Below are positions 8,272 through 17,096 of a stretch of DNA of 64,000 nt, piece by piece. The first letter of the stretch is position 1; the number at the start of each line of letters is the position of its first letter. The stretch comes from Clostridiales bacterium COT073_COT-073 (GTDB taxonomy: Bacteria; Bacillota; Clostridia; Lachnospirales; Vallitaleaceae): assembly GCA_003858485.1 (NCBI GenBank), contig RQYD01000006.1, positions 47,062 to 111,061 on the forward strand, given 5' to 3'. The notes beneath the pieces were generated by a model. That model was not told the origin of the DNA, searched no databases, and was given only the letters and a program-made list of their open reading frames with translations. The position numbers and the translations under genes were made by a program.

Positions 8272-9051
8272 ATGAAAGAAAAGATCCCAAAAGCAAAAGA
8301 ACAGATATCTCAGACTAAAAAAACCGGTAACTCAAATAAAACTTCCGACAGATCCCCCAAAAACTTATATCAGCCTCATGACGCTTTCTTTAAAGCCAAT
8401 ATGAAATTTTCTGCCACTAAAAAAATCAGTCCAGTTTTACCGGTCGTATTTTATCAAGGTGCTAAGAAATGGTGCTACCCACAATTAACGCAACTCCTTT
8501 CGCAAGATACACCAGAAGAAATATTGCCTTATTTACCACTATATCAAGCTTTATTTTATGATTTTTCTCTGGAAAATCAAGCCAAATTAAAAGGAAAAAA
8601 ACTGGAATTAGAGCTGTATCTGCGAATGATCAAAGCAATTTATGAGCCTGATCAGAAGATATTTACTCAGGAAATAATTGAAATTTTTAAAGATATTGGT
8701 AGTTTTGATGAAAACATATTTTTTGAGTACATGGAACGAAGTATGACTTATATCAGTGCCACTCGGCAGGATATCTCAGATAAAAATATAATGAACATTA
8801 TCCAGCAAGGAGGAAATGCTATGGAAACAATTATTGATAGATTAGAAAAACGGGGACGAATGGCCGGTTTGCAAGAGGGAAGACGGGAAGGAAGACTGGA
8901 AGGAAGACTGGAAGGAAGGCAAGAAGGAAGACAGGAAGGCGAATATGAAGCCAAATTGTCAGTTGCCAAGAAAATGAAGCAGGATGGCTTTTCAGTTGAA
9001 AAAATCATGGAATATACCGGATTAAGCGAAGAGACAATTGCTGCTTTGTAG
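8272..9051 (+). CDS. Rpn-family (PD-(D/E)XK, Transposase_31) protein with internal deletion
   Basis: Rpn proteins are PD-(D/E)XK nucleases linked to recombination. The opening motif PHDAFFK (about residue 38) normally precedes some 100 residues of nuclease core before a PVLPVVFYQG segment. Here the two are only about 12 residues apart, so the catalytic core is missing and the protein is probably inactive. The rest is typical: a central helical region, then a low-complexity EGRxEGRLEG run (about 205-225) and a C-terminal helix-turn ending SVEKIMEYTGLSEETIA. The frame is open, with AAGGAGAG upstream of the ATG. It is a lone plus-strand gene beside a MITE-like element. Confidence 0.65.
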   Translation: MKEKIPKAKEQISQTKKTGNSNKTSDRSPKNLYQPHDAFFKANMKFSATKKISPVLPVVFYQGAKKWCYPQLTQLLSQDTPEEILPYLPLYQALFYDFSLENQAKLKGKKLELELYLRMIKAIYEPDQKIFTQEIIEIFKDIGSFDENIFFEYMERSMTYISATRQDISDKNIMNIIQQGGNAMETIIDRLEKRGRMAGLQEGRREGRLEGRLEGRQEGRQEGEYEAKLSVAKKMKQDGFSVEKIMEYTGLSEETIAAL

Positions 9052-9135
9052 TGGGATGTCATACCAATACCACGCAATAACATATGTTCGATAAATATAT
9101 GCGCAGTTTATTCCTTTAACAAAATCATTTCATAA

Positions 9136-9172
9136 AAATACCGGCAGCGCGTGATTTCTGCTACCGGTATTT
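9136..9172. terminator. Bidirectional hairpin between the Rpn-like gene and rmlD
   Basis: A 9-bp stem AAATACCGG/CCGGTATTT, extendable by CAG/CTG across a bulge, lies between two convergent genes. Flanking A and T runs allow termination from both sides. Confidence 0.6.
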
Positions 9173-9245
9173 CATTACATTGCTATTGAATTCCCGTCAC
9201 AAAGAACAATTAAAAGCTATTTTAAACATAATTCCTATAGTACTC

Positions 9246-10118
9246 TCATTTTTTCTTTAACCATCTCTCTAGTTCCTCATCCCACTGCGGCATTACATAT
9301 CCCATTTCTTCCAAGTGCTTATTGGCCATCGCTGAATACCTTGGTCGCTTGGCTGGTGCATTGTATTCTTCGCTGGTAATCGGAATAACCTTAACATCAT
9401 TCATTTCTGCTAATTCCAATACCTTTTTGGCAATTTCATACCAATTAGCAACTCCTTTGCAACAACCATGAAAAATTCCTTGGGCATTCCGATTAATCAA
9501 AAAAACAATTGCCTTAGCAGCTGCTTCAGCACTGGTAAGATTTCCCCATTGATCACTAACAACCTTGATTTCCCTCTTGGTTTGTGTTAATTTAAGAATA
9601 GTATTCACAAAATTTTTACCTTCTCCGTACATCCACGCAGTGCGAAAGATGATATTCCCCGGCGAATACTCCAACACTATTTTTTCACTTTCAGCTTTTG
9701 TTTGAGCATAATAATTTAGAGGGTTTGGAATATCGTCCTCTGCATAAGGTTCATCCTTTTCTCCGTCAAAAATATAATCCGTGGAAATATGAACTAGTTT
9801 GGCAGAGATTTCCCTTGCCAGTTTTGCCAGATTTTCCACTCCTAAAACATTCACAGCATATGCCTCTTCTCTATTTGCTTCCGCTACATCTACTGCGGTA
9901 AAGGCTGCACAGTTAATAATAATATCCGGATTTATTTTCATTAAAACAGCTTGGCAATTCTCCCAATTTGCAACATCCAAAAAGATCATTTCCTCATCTT
10001 CTGTTTCTGGAGAACTTTTTGCACTCAAATAAAGCCGAAAATCTTCACGGAAACTTATTTCCTTTGCCAGTGCTTTTCCCAGTTGACCGGCAGCCCCAGT
10101 GATTAGTAGTTTTTTCAT
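9246..10118 (-). CDS. rmlD: dTDP-4-dehydrorhamnose reductase
   Basis: Catalyses the last step of dTDP-L-rhamnose synthesis, reducing dTDP-4-keto-L-rhamnose with NAD(P)H. The 290-residue protein has the Rossmann motif TGAAGQLG at the N-terminus, STDYIFDG in the middle and the catalytic Tyr-Lys pair in YAQTKAE. The start has AAGGAG at good spacing. It is the last gene of the long polysaccharide locus and is separated by about 14 kb from rmlB, rmlC and rmlA at the other border, so the rml genes bracket the variable region. Confidence 0.94.
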   Translation of the reverse strand: MKKLLITGAAGQLGKALAKEISFREDFRLYLSAKSSPETEDEEMIFLDVANWENCQAVLMKINPDIIINCAAFTAVDVAEANREEAYAVNVLGVENLAKLAREISAKLVHISTDYIFDGEKDEPYAEDDIPNPLNYYAQTKAESEKIVLEYSPGNIIFRTAWMYGEGKNFVNTILKLTQTKREIKVVSDQWGNLTSAEAAAKAIVFLINRNAQGIFHGCCKGVANWYEIAKKVLELAEMNDVKVIPITSEEYNAPAKRPRYSAMANKHLEEMGYVMPQWDEELERWLKKK

Positions 10119-10140
10119 AAAGTTCTCCTTGAAAAATCAA

Positions 10141-10581
10141 CTATTTCTCTTTAAACACCAAAAACTTGCCTAAAACATAATTTAAAATAATAACAATCAC
10201 ATTAGAAATTATCTTAATGATTAAATCATTTTGATGCAATATTGAAACTCCTAGCCACATGATAACAACATCCAGTACACCGGTCGCCAGTCTGGCAGTT
10301 ATAAAAGAAACAAATTCTTTGGCAACTACATTTGCCGCCATATCCTTTTGCCGAAAAACAAATAGTTTATTAGCAAAAAAGGCAAAAAGAACAGCTACAA
10401 CCCATGCAGCAATTGTAGACACCAGATAGTGAATTCCTAACATTCGCGCTAATATGTGATAGGTATAGGTGTTAATTATTGTTGTTGTTGTTCCAACAAT
10501 TCCATATCGTAAAAATTCCGTCAATCTACCATAATTCTCCGGTACTTGCATATATCTTACTAATTTTTTTATCATATCCAT
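10141..10581 (-). CDS. GtrA-family membrane protein (probable lipid-linked sugar flippase)
   Basis: A 146-residue protein with four predicted membrane helices and the GtrA-family layout (FLRYGIVGTTTTIINT at the N-terminus, FANKLFVF in the second loop, GKFLVFKEK at the end). GtrA proteins are thought to flip undecaprenyl-phosphate-sugars for side-chain glycosylation of surface polymers. A DPM1/GtrB-like transferase lies about 1.7 kb upstream and a polytopic DUF6056-like protein further upstream, the expected partners. It starts nine bases after the stop of the upstream isomerase, so it belongs to that operon. Confidence 0.85.
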   Translation of the reverse strand: MDMIKKLVRYMQVPENYGRLTEFLRYGIVGTTTTIINTYTYHILARMLGIHYLVSTIAAWVVAVLFAFFANKLFVFRQKDMAANVVAKEFVSFITARLATGVLDVVIMWLGVSILHQNDLIIKIISNVIVIILNYVLGKFLVFKEK

Positions 10582-10589
10582 TTTTCATA

Positions 10590-11390
10590 CTACTTCCCAA
10601 ATATATCAGTAATATATTCCATAACACTGTACACTTTGTCAATTGTTTCTGGACGTTTCATTTCCACGGATACCACCTTTTGGTAATTCATTTCTTTTAA
10701 TATAGATACTAATTCTTTATGTAGTTCTCTTTTTTTTATGGTATCCAGATAAGGTTCACTAATATGTATATGATTTATTTTCGGTAAATACTGTCGAATC
10801 TCATTAATATCCTCTTTATTTTCAATTACAGTACCTAAATCATAATTAATTCCAAAAGCTCCATTGTTTACTTGGTTTACCAACTCCCAGGCTTCCTTTG
10901 TTGTATTGATATAATTTGTATTATAAATTGTTGGATTTGGCTCCATAGAAAAATTAACTTTTAACTTTTCAGCAAATTCCGCTATCTCTCTAAAGAAAAG
11001 AATCCCCTCCTGATACTGATGTTTCATATCAACTATTTGTCGATTTTTGGGACATCCAAACACCAAATTAGGACATGAAATTTTAGCCGCATAATTAATT
11101 GCATCTTTCAATTTACTCTTTAGTATGTTTTTCTCTTCATCACCAAAAAAGATACGCTCTGACACCTGAAATAAAATTGATTGCATTGAGGCTAGACTCA
11201 ACTTATGTTCATTATAAATTTGACCAGCAATCTTCCGAGCTTCTTCAATGTTTTCCTCTGAATATGGATCAATCTTAATCCATCTCGTTGGTGCAATTTC
11301 CAGGTACTGCCAACCAAATTCCTTCATTTTTTGATATATTAAAGCATCCTCTTCTTTATTCCATGCAATATTTGATATGGATAATTTCAT
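10590..11390 (-). CDS. Sugar phosphate isomerase/epimerase-like TIM barrel
   Basis: A 266-residue TIM-barrel protein of the xylose-isomerase-like superfamily. The start is placed at MKLSISNIAW, two bases after the stop of the aldo/keto reductase gene, with TGGGGA upstream; the longer frame only overlaps the previous gene. Candidate metal ligands are in FSMEPNP, NYDLGT, HIHISE and VSVEMKR. It may convert a sugar or nucleotide-sugar precursor with the reductase next door; the reaction is unknown. It is unrelated in context to the isomerase at 2852-3688. Confidence 0.75.
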   Translation of the reverse strand: MKLSISNIAWNKEEDALIYQKMKEFGWQYLEIAPTRWIKIDPYSEENIEEARKIAGQIYNEHKLSLASMQSILFQVSERIFFGDEEKNILKSKLKDAINYAAKISCPNLVFGCPKNRQIVDMKHQYQEGILFFREIAEFAEKLKVNFSMEPNPTIYNTNYINTTKEAWELVNQVNNGAFGINYDLGTVIENKEDINEIRQYLPKINHIHISEPYLDTIKKRELHKELVSILKEMNYQKVVSVEMKRPETIDKVYSVMEYITDIFGK

Positions 11391-11392
11391 AT

Positions 11393-12337
11393 TTAGTCCC
11401 CAACCTGTTCTAATTTTTTCCACAATTCTTCTGAAATGTTATCCTCAAGAGCTAGAACACATGATTCTAACTGTTCCGGTTTACTAGCACCTATTACTGG
11501 ATAAATTTTATTTTTTATACTCCACTGTAAAGCTACAGCAGTACTATCTGTAGAATACTCCTCGCAAAGTTCTAAAAACTTATCTATTCTTTCCTTATTT
11601 TGTTCGTAAATGTTAATTGTTTTAGAATATTTAATTTTTTCACTTTTAGCAATTCTTGAATCTTTAGGTATTCCGTTTCGATATTTACCAGTTAACACTC
11701 CTTGTGCCAATGTCCCAAATCCAAGCAGACCTATTCCATTTTCCTCACAGAATTGCTTTACTCCATTTGTTTTTACCTTTTCTACCGCAAATGAATAAAA
11801 TGATTGTTCTAAAATTGGTTTTTCCAACCCTAATCTCTCACATGTTTCCAAACAATTTTGTAAAGCATGTACTGGCCACTCTGATGTAGCCCAATATCTG
11901 ACTTTTCCGGTTTGAATCAAATAATTAAATGTTCTTACTATTTCTTCCATTGGAACATCATCATAATACCTATGTGCATAATAAATATCCATATAATCTA
12001 CTTTCATCCTCTTTAATGATTCTTCAAATGCCCACAAAATATGTTTTCTCGACAGTCCCATATGATAAACTGTATCTCCTACTGGCCAAGATCCTTTTGT
12101 TGAAATGACATATTCTTGTCGAGGATATTTTTTTAAAACCTGCATTACCAATTCTTCTGCTTTTCCATCTCCATAATTATTAGATAAATCAAATGATCTA
12201 ATTCCTAATTCCCAAGCTTTGTCTATTAAGCTCGAAGCATACTCTATGCTCAAATTCTCTGTTCCGATTGTTAATGCACTTCCAAATGTTAATTCTGTGA
12301 TCTTTAAACCCGATTGCCCCACTCTAACATATTTCAT
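11393..12337 (-). CDS. Aldo/keto reductase
   Basis: An NADPH-dependent aldo/keto reductase of 314 residues. The catalytic tetrad is visible as Asp and Tyr in DLSNNYGDG, Lys in STKGSW and His in YYAHRYY, and the cofactor-binding end contains PVIGASKPEQL. The length and motifs fit the group that includes YghZ and the voltage-gated potassium channel beta-subunit. The RBS is AAAGGAG. It overlaps the upstream glycosyltransferase by 14 bp and runs directly into the TIM-barrel isomerase. In this place it probably reduces a keto-sugar intermediate for the surface glycan; the substrate is unknown. Confidence 0.85.
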   Translation of the reverse strand: MKYVRVGQSGLKITELTFGSALTIGTENLSIEYASSLIDKAWELGIRSFDLSNNYGDGKAEELVMQVLKKYPRQEYVISTKGSWPVGDTVYHMGLSRKHILWAFEESLKRMKVDYMDIYYAHRYYDDVPMEEIVRTFNYLIQTGKVRYWATSEWPVHALQNCLETCERLGLEKPILEQSFYSFAVEKVKTNGVKQFCEENGIGLLGFGTLAQGVLTGKYRNGIPKDSRIAKSEKIKYSKTINIYEQNKERIDKFLELCEEYSTDSTAVALQWSIKNKIYPVIGASKPEQLESCVLALEDNISEELWKKLEQVGD

Positions 12338-13289
12338 CTATCGACTCCTTTCTTGGCTCTTTTCTAGGATTATATTCATATATAATAGACGTAGGTCGTC
12401 TCTTTACCTCCAATAAAATCTGACCTATGTATTCTCCAACTAATGCCAATGCAAAAAACATAACGCAAAAAAACATACTAATTACTAAACTAATAAAAAA
12501 AGAAGTTTTCCATGCATCCTTTGATATTATTGTTAATATTAAAAACAGTACACAAATTAAACCACTCCCAAAGCCTAAAATCATTAGCTTTCTTAAAGGT
12601 TCAATTGAAATCCCTGTAACGCTATCTAATGCATAACGAATCATTGATTTTAAATTATACTTCGTTTCACCTGCAAAGCGTTTATCTCTTTCATATTCGA
12701 CAACCGCTGTTTTCATGCCCAAAAATGGAACTGTCACACGAAAAACAGGATTGACTTCTGGAAGATTTAATAGCTTATTTAATGCTTCTCGGGAAAGTAA
12801 TCTAAAATTAGCTACATCTCTTTCCAGCCTAATTTTCCCCGATAATTCATCTAATAAGATATAATACCATTTGGCTGAAGTCCTTTTAAAGTAATTATCA
12901 TTACTTCTTTTTTTTCTTTTTGCCAGTACAATGTCCGCTCCCTTTTCATATTGTTCCACCATATTTATGATAACATGAGGCGGATCTTGCAAATCGGCAT
13001 CCATTACAACTGTGAGGTCTCCTTTCGAAACCTGTAAACCGGCATAAACTGCACCTTCTAGTCCAAAGTTACGTGATAAACTAACTGTAGAAATATTAAA
13101 TGGGTAGTTCTCTTGCAATTTTAACATGTAATTCCATGTTTGATCCTTAGAGCCGTCATTTACTAAAATTATTTCTATTTGATATTTTTCTTGCAATACT
13201 TCTAATGCGCGAAATGTTGTTTCACAGTATTCTCTAACCAAGCTTTCCTCGTTATACATTGGTGCTATAACCGAAATTACCTTTTTCAC
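12324..13289 (-). CDS. GT2 polyprenyl-phosphate sugar transferase (GtrB/DPM1-like)
   Basis: A membrane-bound family 2 glycosyltransferase (321 residues) that would load a sugar on undecaprenyl phosphate. The N-terminal GT-A domain begins ISVIAPMYNEE, has VNDGSKDQT and the DXD-type metal site in VMDADLQDPP. Two transmembrane helices follow near residues 228-255 and 265-290, as in GtrB and GacI-type enzymes. I set the start at GTG 13289 because GAGGAG lies seven bases upstream; the frame extends ten codons further with no ribosome site. It is the natural partner of the GtrA protein downstream. Confidence 0.88.
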   Translation of the reverse strand: MKKVISVIAPMYNEESLVREYCETTFRALEVLQEKYQIEIILVNDGSKDQTWNYMLKLQENYPFNISTVSLSRNFGLEGAVYAGLQVSKGDLTVVMDADLQDPPHVIINMVEQYEKGADIVLAKRKKRSNDNYFKRTSAKWYYILLDELSGKIRLERDVANFRLLSREALNKLLNLPEVNPVFRVTVPFLGMKTAVVEYERDKRFAGETKYNLKSMIRYALDSVTGISIEPLRKLMILGFGSGLICVLFLILTIISKDAWKTSFFISLVISMFFCVMFFALALVGEYIGQILLEVKRRPTSIIYEYNPRKEPRKESIDEIC

Positions 13290-13305
13290 GTTAAGTCTCC
13301 TCATT

Positions 13306-14211
13306 CTATTTCTTATCAATACTTCGATAAATATACCCTTTGGTCTTCATTGTTCCCTTTAATATATTATCCAAATATCTTGCTACTAAGCCAAACATCA
13401 AAAACACACCCGAAAAGCCTATACTCATAATAATAACCGTTGATGCCCATCCTGGAGCTGTTTCTATGGTAAATTTCATATAAAAACTATAGATAATAAA
13501 AAAGCAGGACACAAAAAAGAAAAAACCAGCAATAGTCTGTGCTAACTTTGTCACAAAATCTGTATAATATAATAGAGTTTGTGACATTAGTTCAAAGTTT
13601 TGTTTAAACCCTCTTTTATTAACATAATTTACTGAAATCGGTAAGGATGCTGTTTGCAATCCAGTTAATACATAGGAAACATTTCGGTTTACCAATTTTC
13701 TACCTACTTCTGCGGTCTTATTTTGTCCGCGCCTAGAAGATAATGTCATCACTGAAGAACCAATATTGGTTAAAAAAAGATTTTTTAGTTGTCCATTCAG
13801 TATCTTATAAAATATTTTAGAACCAAAGCTTGTTTTTTCTGGTGTTAAAAATACAAAGTCATTTCCTTCTTGACATTTACGATATAATTCCATAATTTTC
13901 TCATAGGGAATATCTAGGGCAAGATTTTCAATCTCAACCACATAGTCACCAATTGCAATATTTACCCCAGCCGCTAATGCACTTTGGCTATCATGGCGAA
14001 TTGGAAGCTGTACACATGTAAATTTTTCTCTCATATTTTTCATCACATGATAGGTTTTATCTTCTGACATATTATCCACTACAATCAATTCATAGTATTT
14101 AAAATTATCTGACAATACCTGCAAAATCTCTTTAATCTTACTCTCAATCCGTGACTCTAAATTTTGCGCTACTGCCACCACCGAAATATAATTTTCTTCT
14201 AAATTTTTCAT
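13306..14211 (-). CDS. GT2-like membrane glycosyltransferase with altered metal site
   Basis: A second, diverged GtrB/DPM1-type protein of 301 residues. The GT-A fold is recognisable (ISVVAVAQN, VVDNMSEDKT), and two C-terminal membrane helices are present near 220-245 and 255-280. The segment where a DxD metal motif is expected reads VEIENLALDIP, lacking the usual acidic pair. It may be an inactive partner of the intact enzyme at 12324-13289 or use a different donor-site chemistry. It follows the FAD oxidoreductase by 8 bp and precedes the intact transferase by 16 bp, so it is in the same operon. Confidence 0.7.
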   Translation of the reverse strand: MKNLEENYISVVAVAQNLESRIESKIKEILQVLSDNFKYYELIVVDNMSEDKTYHVMKNMREKFTCVQLPIRHDSQSALAAGVNIAIGDYVVEIENLALDIPYEKIMELYRKCQEGNDFVFLTPEKTSFGSKIFYKILNGQLKNLFLTNIGSSVMTLSSRRGQNKTAEVGRKLVNRNVSYVLTGLQTASLPISVNYVNKRGFKQNFELMSQTLLYYTDFVTKLAQTIAGFFFFVSCFFIIYSFYMKFTIETAPGWASTVIIMSIGFSGVFLMFGLVARYLDNILKGTMKTKGYIYRSIDKK

Positions 14212-14219
14212 GATCCCTC

Positions 14220-15344
14220 CTATAATATTGAATCCAAATCATACATGGTATTAATTTTACCAGAAAAAACAGTATAAAAATCTGGTTTCTCTGAATATTG
14301 CCTGATAATTGTTGGTCTGGAATCATCTATTTCTGACGCTTTTATAATTGGCTTCAGAGTAAAAAGTGACCTGACATATTTTATATCAATGTCTTCCCTA
14401 AGATATTTTTTGGCAATTTGTTTCATTTCATAGAATGCAGATTGAGGCCTAAATTGGCAACTATTACAGTTAGCGGTTTCCTCGGGAGTACAATCTACTC
14501 TATGTTGTTGGCAATCAAATGTTGGTAGCTTATCATAGCAGGTAATATGTGGTGTTTTAGATACTGTTGTAATCGAGTGATAACCTGTCTTACCAAATGG
14601 CATAACTGAAAAAAATGGTCCATCCATTACAGTTAAACCAATATCTTTAATGTTATCTGATACCTCACATAAAATCACTTCACAAAGTTCATATTTAATC
14701 GGCAACTCTTCATAACCCATAATTTTATGAATTTGATTAGTTCCAGCATAACTGGCATTTAAAAGATAGGGAGCTGAAAATTCTTGGCCGTCTTTAAGAA
14801 TAACTTGAAACAAGCCATCTTTCTCATTTTTTATTATTTTTTCAATTGCTGAACCAAAGTGAAATTCAACTCCCAACTCTTTGGCTTCATGATACAGTTT
14901 TTCTTTTAAAAGACCTGCATCAAATGAATATTCTAAAGTATGAAAAGCCTTATCAATTGTTAGGCTTTGAAAAAACTTCTCCTTTTTTATTTCATCACAA
15001 ACAACTCCCAGGTTATCCGAAAAATCCTGAAATTGTTCCCCATTTGTCCAGCTATAATCAGTAGCAACCGCATAGATCTGCTCAAATTCGTCATTGATGC
15101 ATTCTTTAAAATCGTTATAAAATCTCTGAAAATAATGGGCAGACTTAGATGCTGTGGAATAGGATCGTGGATAATGATATCCATTATGTAGCCTTGCTTG
15201 ATTAATATAAGATCCTCTCATAAATGGCGCTTCATCAATATCAATAACAAGGACTTGTAGATTTCTATTCCTACGAATCGACTCTCCAGCGGCATATAAA
15301 CCATACATTCCAGATCCGATAATTATTCGACTAAATTTTCTCAT
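14220..15344 (-). CDS. FAD-dependent oxidoreductase (DAO family)
   Basis: A 374-residue flavoprotein of the D-amino-acid-oxidase-like fold. The FAD-binding motif is IIIGSGMYGLYAAG at the N-terminus, and the C-terminal part has the FSGKI...YDLD ending of the family. Between them is an unusual cysteine group, C-x6-C-x7-C-x2-C (about residues 287-305), which could hold a metal or disulfides. The start is taken at MRKFSRIII (GGAAGGA upstream with rather long spacing); an ATG 11 codons earlier has no ribosome site. It opens the subcluster with two transferases, a reductase and an isomerase, so an oxidised amino or keto sugar is a possible product. Confidence 0.7.
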   Translation of the reverse strand: MRKFSRIIIGSGMYGLYAAGESIRRNRNLQVLVIDIDEAPFMRGSYINQARLHNGYHYPRSYSTASKSAHYFQRFYNDFKECINDEFEQIYAVATDYSWTNGEQFQDFSDNLGVVCDEIKKEKFFQSLTIDKAFHTLEYSFDAGLLKEKLYHEAKELGVEFHFGSAIEKIIKNEKDGLFQVILKDGQEFSAPYLLNASYAGTNQIHKIMGYEELPIKYELCEVILCEVSDNIKDIGLTVMDGPFFSVMPFGKTGYHSITTVSKTPHITCYDKLPTFDCQQHRVDCTPEETANCNSCQFRPQSAFYEMKQIAKKYLREDIDIKYVRSLFTLKPIIKASEIDDSRPTIIRQYSEKPDFYTVFSGKINTMYDLDSIL

Positions 15345-15644
15345 AGTTACACTTATTCCTTCCGTTACCTGAAACATAAGGCACTAAAAAAGTTACTCAA
15401 AGCAGCCTTTATTCTTGCTTGCAATAAAACAATATACTGTATTTAGATCTTTCTAAGTTTAAAACCCTCATCACATTAATTAGTTTAAACAACAACTATT
15501 ATACATTTACTAGCTACACTCTTTATCAAATTACATATTTAATAATTCAGTTTCATTGTATTATATCATTTTAGTACAAATCCTACCAGAAAAAACCTAA
15601 TTTTCTTATTCTCTTAATTTTATCCCTATTTTAAAGATATATCC
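15345..15644. other. AT-rich gap without a recognisable gene
   Basis: About 300 bases, very AT-rich, separate the DUF6056-like gene from the FAD oxidoreductase gene. No frame of useful length, no strong stem-loop and no consensus promoter pair was found. It is the largest gap in the middle of the polysaccharide locus, so a promoter for the downstream subcluster could sit here. Confidence 0.4.
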
Positions 15645-17087
15645 TTATAGCCATAGAGGTTGACTACTAAACTTAAAAAACAATTCTAACCAAATCAGAA
15701 ACATAATTATTCCAAAAATATATTTCCAATGCTTGACAAATTTTATTCCCTTATAAGTAATTTCTATAAATAATCTAGTTGTGATTAGCAGTATTAAGAC
15801 ATCTCCTAAAAAGAATACTCTACTACCTGATGCATAGATTGTAGGCGAAAAACTAATTGCATAGCCAGACGATAACGCTGCCAGATATAGAAGGGAATAT
15901 ATAAATCTATCTGTACCTCTTTCTAGTGCAACATAAATTAAACCAACCACCAATAAAATAAAAACTATTCCAAAAAAGGAAGGAAGTAAATTCCCCCATG
16001 AATTTGATAATAAATTTTGAGGATTAGCTTTATTAGTATTATAAAAAATATTATTAAGTAACTCTTCTAAATAATAAGTTCCGTTTTTGTTTCTAGATAC
16101 CCAAGTCCTAATATAATCATTATTTAAATTGACATTTTTAAATATAATATCTAATGGAATTATTCTTATTGACCAAAACATGCAAATTGTGCTTGCATAG
16201 ATTTTCACAAAAATGTGCTTGTTGGAATTCCAAACTAATATTGTCGCTAATATAATCAATATCAACATTAATAAATTTCCTGAATTTATATAATGAAAAT
16301 TTGTCCAATTTATTCCTTGAAAAAATTTGTCAACACTGGATAGCATATCAAATCCTATGTACCAGTGTTTTTCTTTACTAATCCTGTCACCAAATTGTGT
16401 CAACACTACAAATAATATAATGTTAATTATTATAAGAACATACTGCATCCACACTGTTTTATTTACTTTTAGTTTTTTAGTTTTTAAATAAATAATTGAT
16501 AACGAAAAAAAGCAAAATAGAACAGCTGCTGTTTGTTCTGTATAACAAGCAAAAATAGTTACAATATTAATAACTATTCTAATCAAATTATTGTCAACAT
16601 CTTTAAGTTCAAAGCACAGAACTAAAGGAAATAATGCAAATAACATAAACATAGTTTGCCATAAATAATAAAAACTTCCTGTAAACCATAGTACACTACT
16701 GGTGATAACAAAAGGCGGCAGATAAAAAAACACTAAAAAAACAAACCAAAATGCCTCTTTAAGATTTTCTTTTGTACCTCGAATTGCTGATAATTGACCA
16801 ATAATAAAAAGTAATAGTATAAATACAATCGAATTTATAATTCTCCACAGTCCTATTGGAACTTGAACAAAAGAACCAAAAAAGAAATCTGATATAATCC
16901 TCGGTTGCCAATTAATAACTCTAAATTTAATCCATTGAAATAATCCCATCTGTAATACTTTTTCTCCCGATATAATATCATCACTTCCAGGAAGCAAATT
17001 AATCCTGTGTAACAAAATCAACATAATTATACCAGCTCCGAATAACGGGAAGAATATTTTAATTTTTTCTCTAGATTGAACATTCAT
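15645..17087 (-). CDS. Polytopic membrane protein, DUF6056-like (possible GT-C transferase)
   Basis: A 480-residue protein with about eleven predicted membrane helices and one longer external loop near residues 295-355. An early acidic pair lies after the first helix (GSDDIISGE), the place where GT-C glycosyltransferases carry their catalytic Asp. The architecture and setting match DUF6056 proteins found in bacterial polysaccharide loci. With the GtrA and GtrB-like proteins it would form a three-part system, this protein moving the lipid-linked sugar onto the exported polymer. The function is inferred from topology and context. Base composition is strongly AT-rich here. Confidence 0.6.
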   Translation of the reverse strand: MNVQSREKIKIFFPLFGAGIIMLILLHRINLLPGSDDIISGEKVLQMGLFQWIKFRVINWQPRIISDFFFGSFVQVPIGLWRIINSIVFILLLFIIGQLSAIRGTKENLKEAFWFVFLVFFYLPPFVITSSVLWFTGSFYYLWQTMFMLFALFPLVLCFELKDVDNNLIRIVINIVTIFACYTEQTAAVLFCFFSLSIIYLKTKKLKVNKTVWMQYVLIIINIILFVVLTQFGDRISKEKHWYIGFDMLSSVDKFFQGINWTNFHYINSGNLLMLILIILATILVWNSNKHIFVKIYASTICMFWSIRIIPLDIIFKNVNLNNDYIRTWVSRNKNGTYYLEELLNNIFYNTNKANPQNLLSNSWGNLLPSFFGIVFILLVVGLIYVALERGTDRFIYSLLYLAALSSGYAISFSPTIYASGSRVFFLGDVLILLITTRLFIEITYKGIKFVKHWKYIFGIIMFLIWLELFFKFSSQPLWL

Positions 17088-17096
17088 TCTATTACA

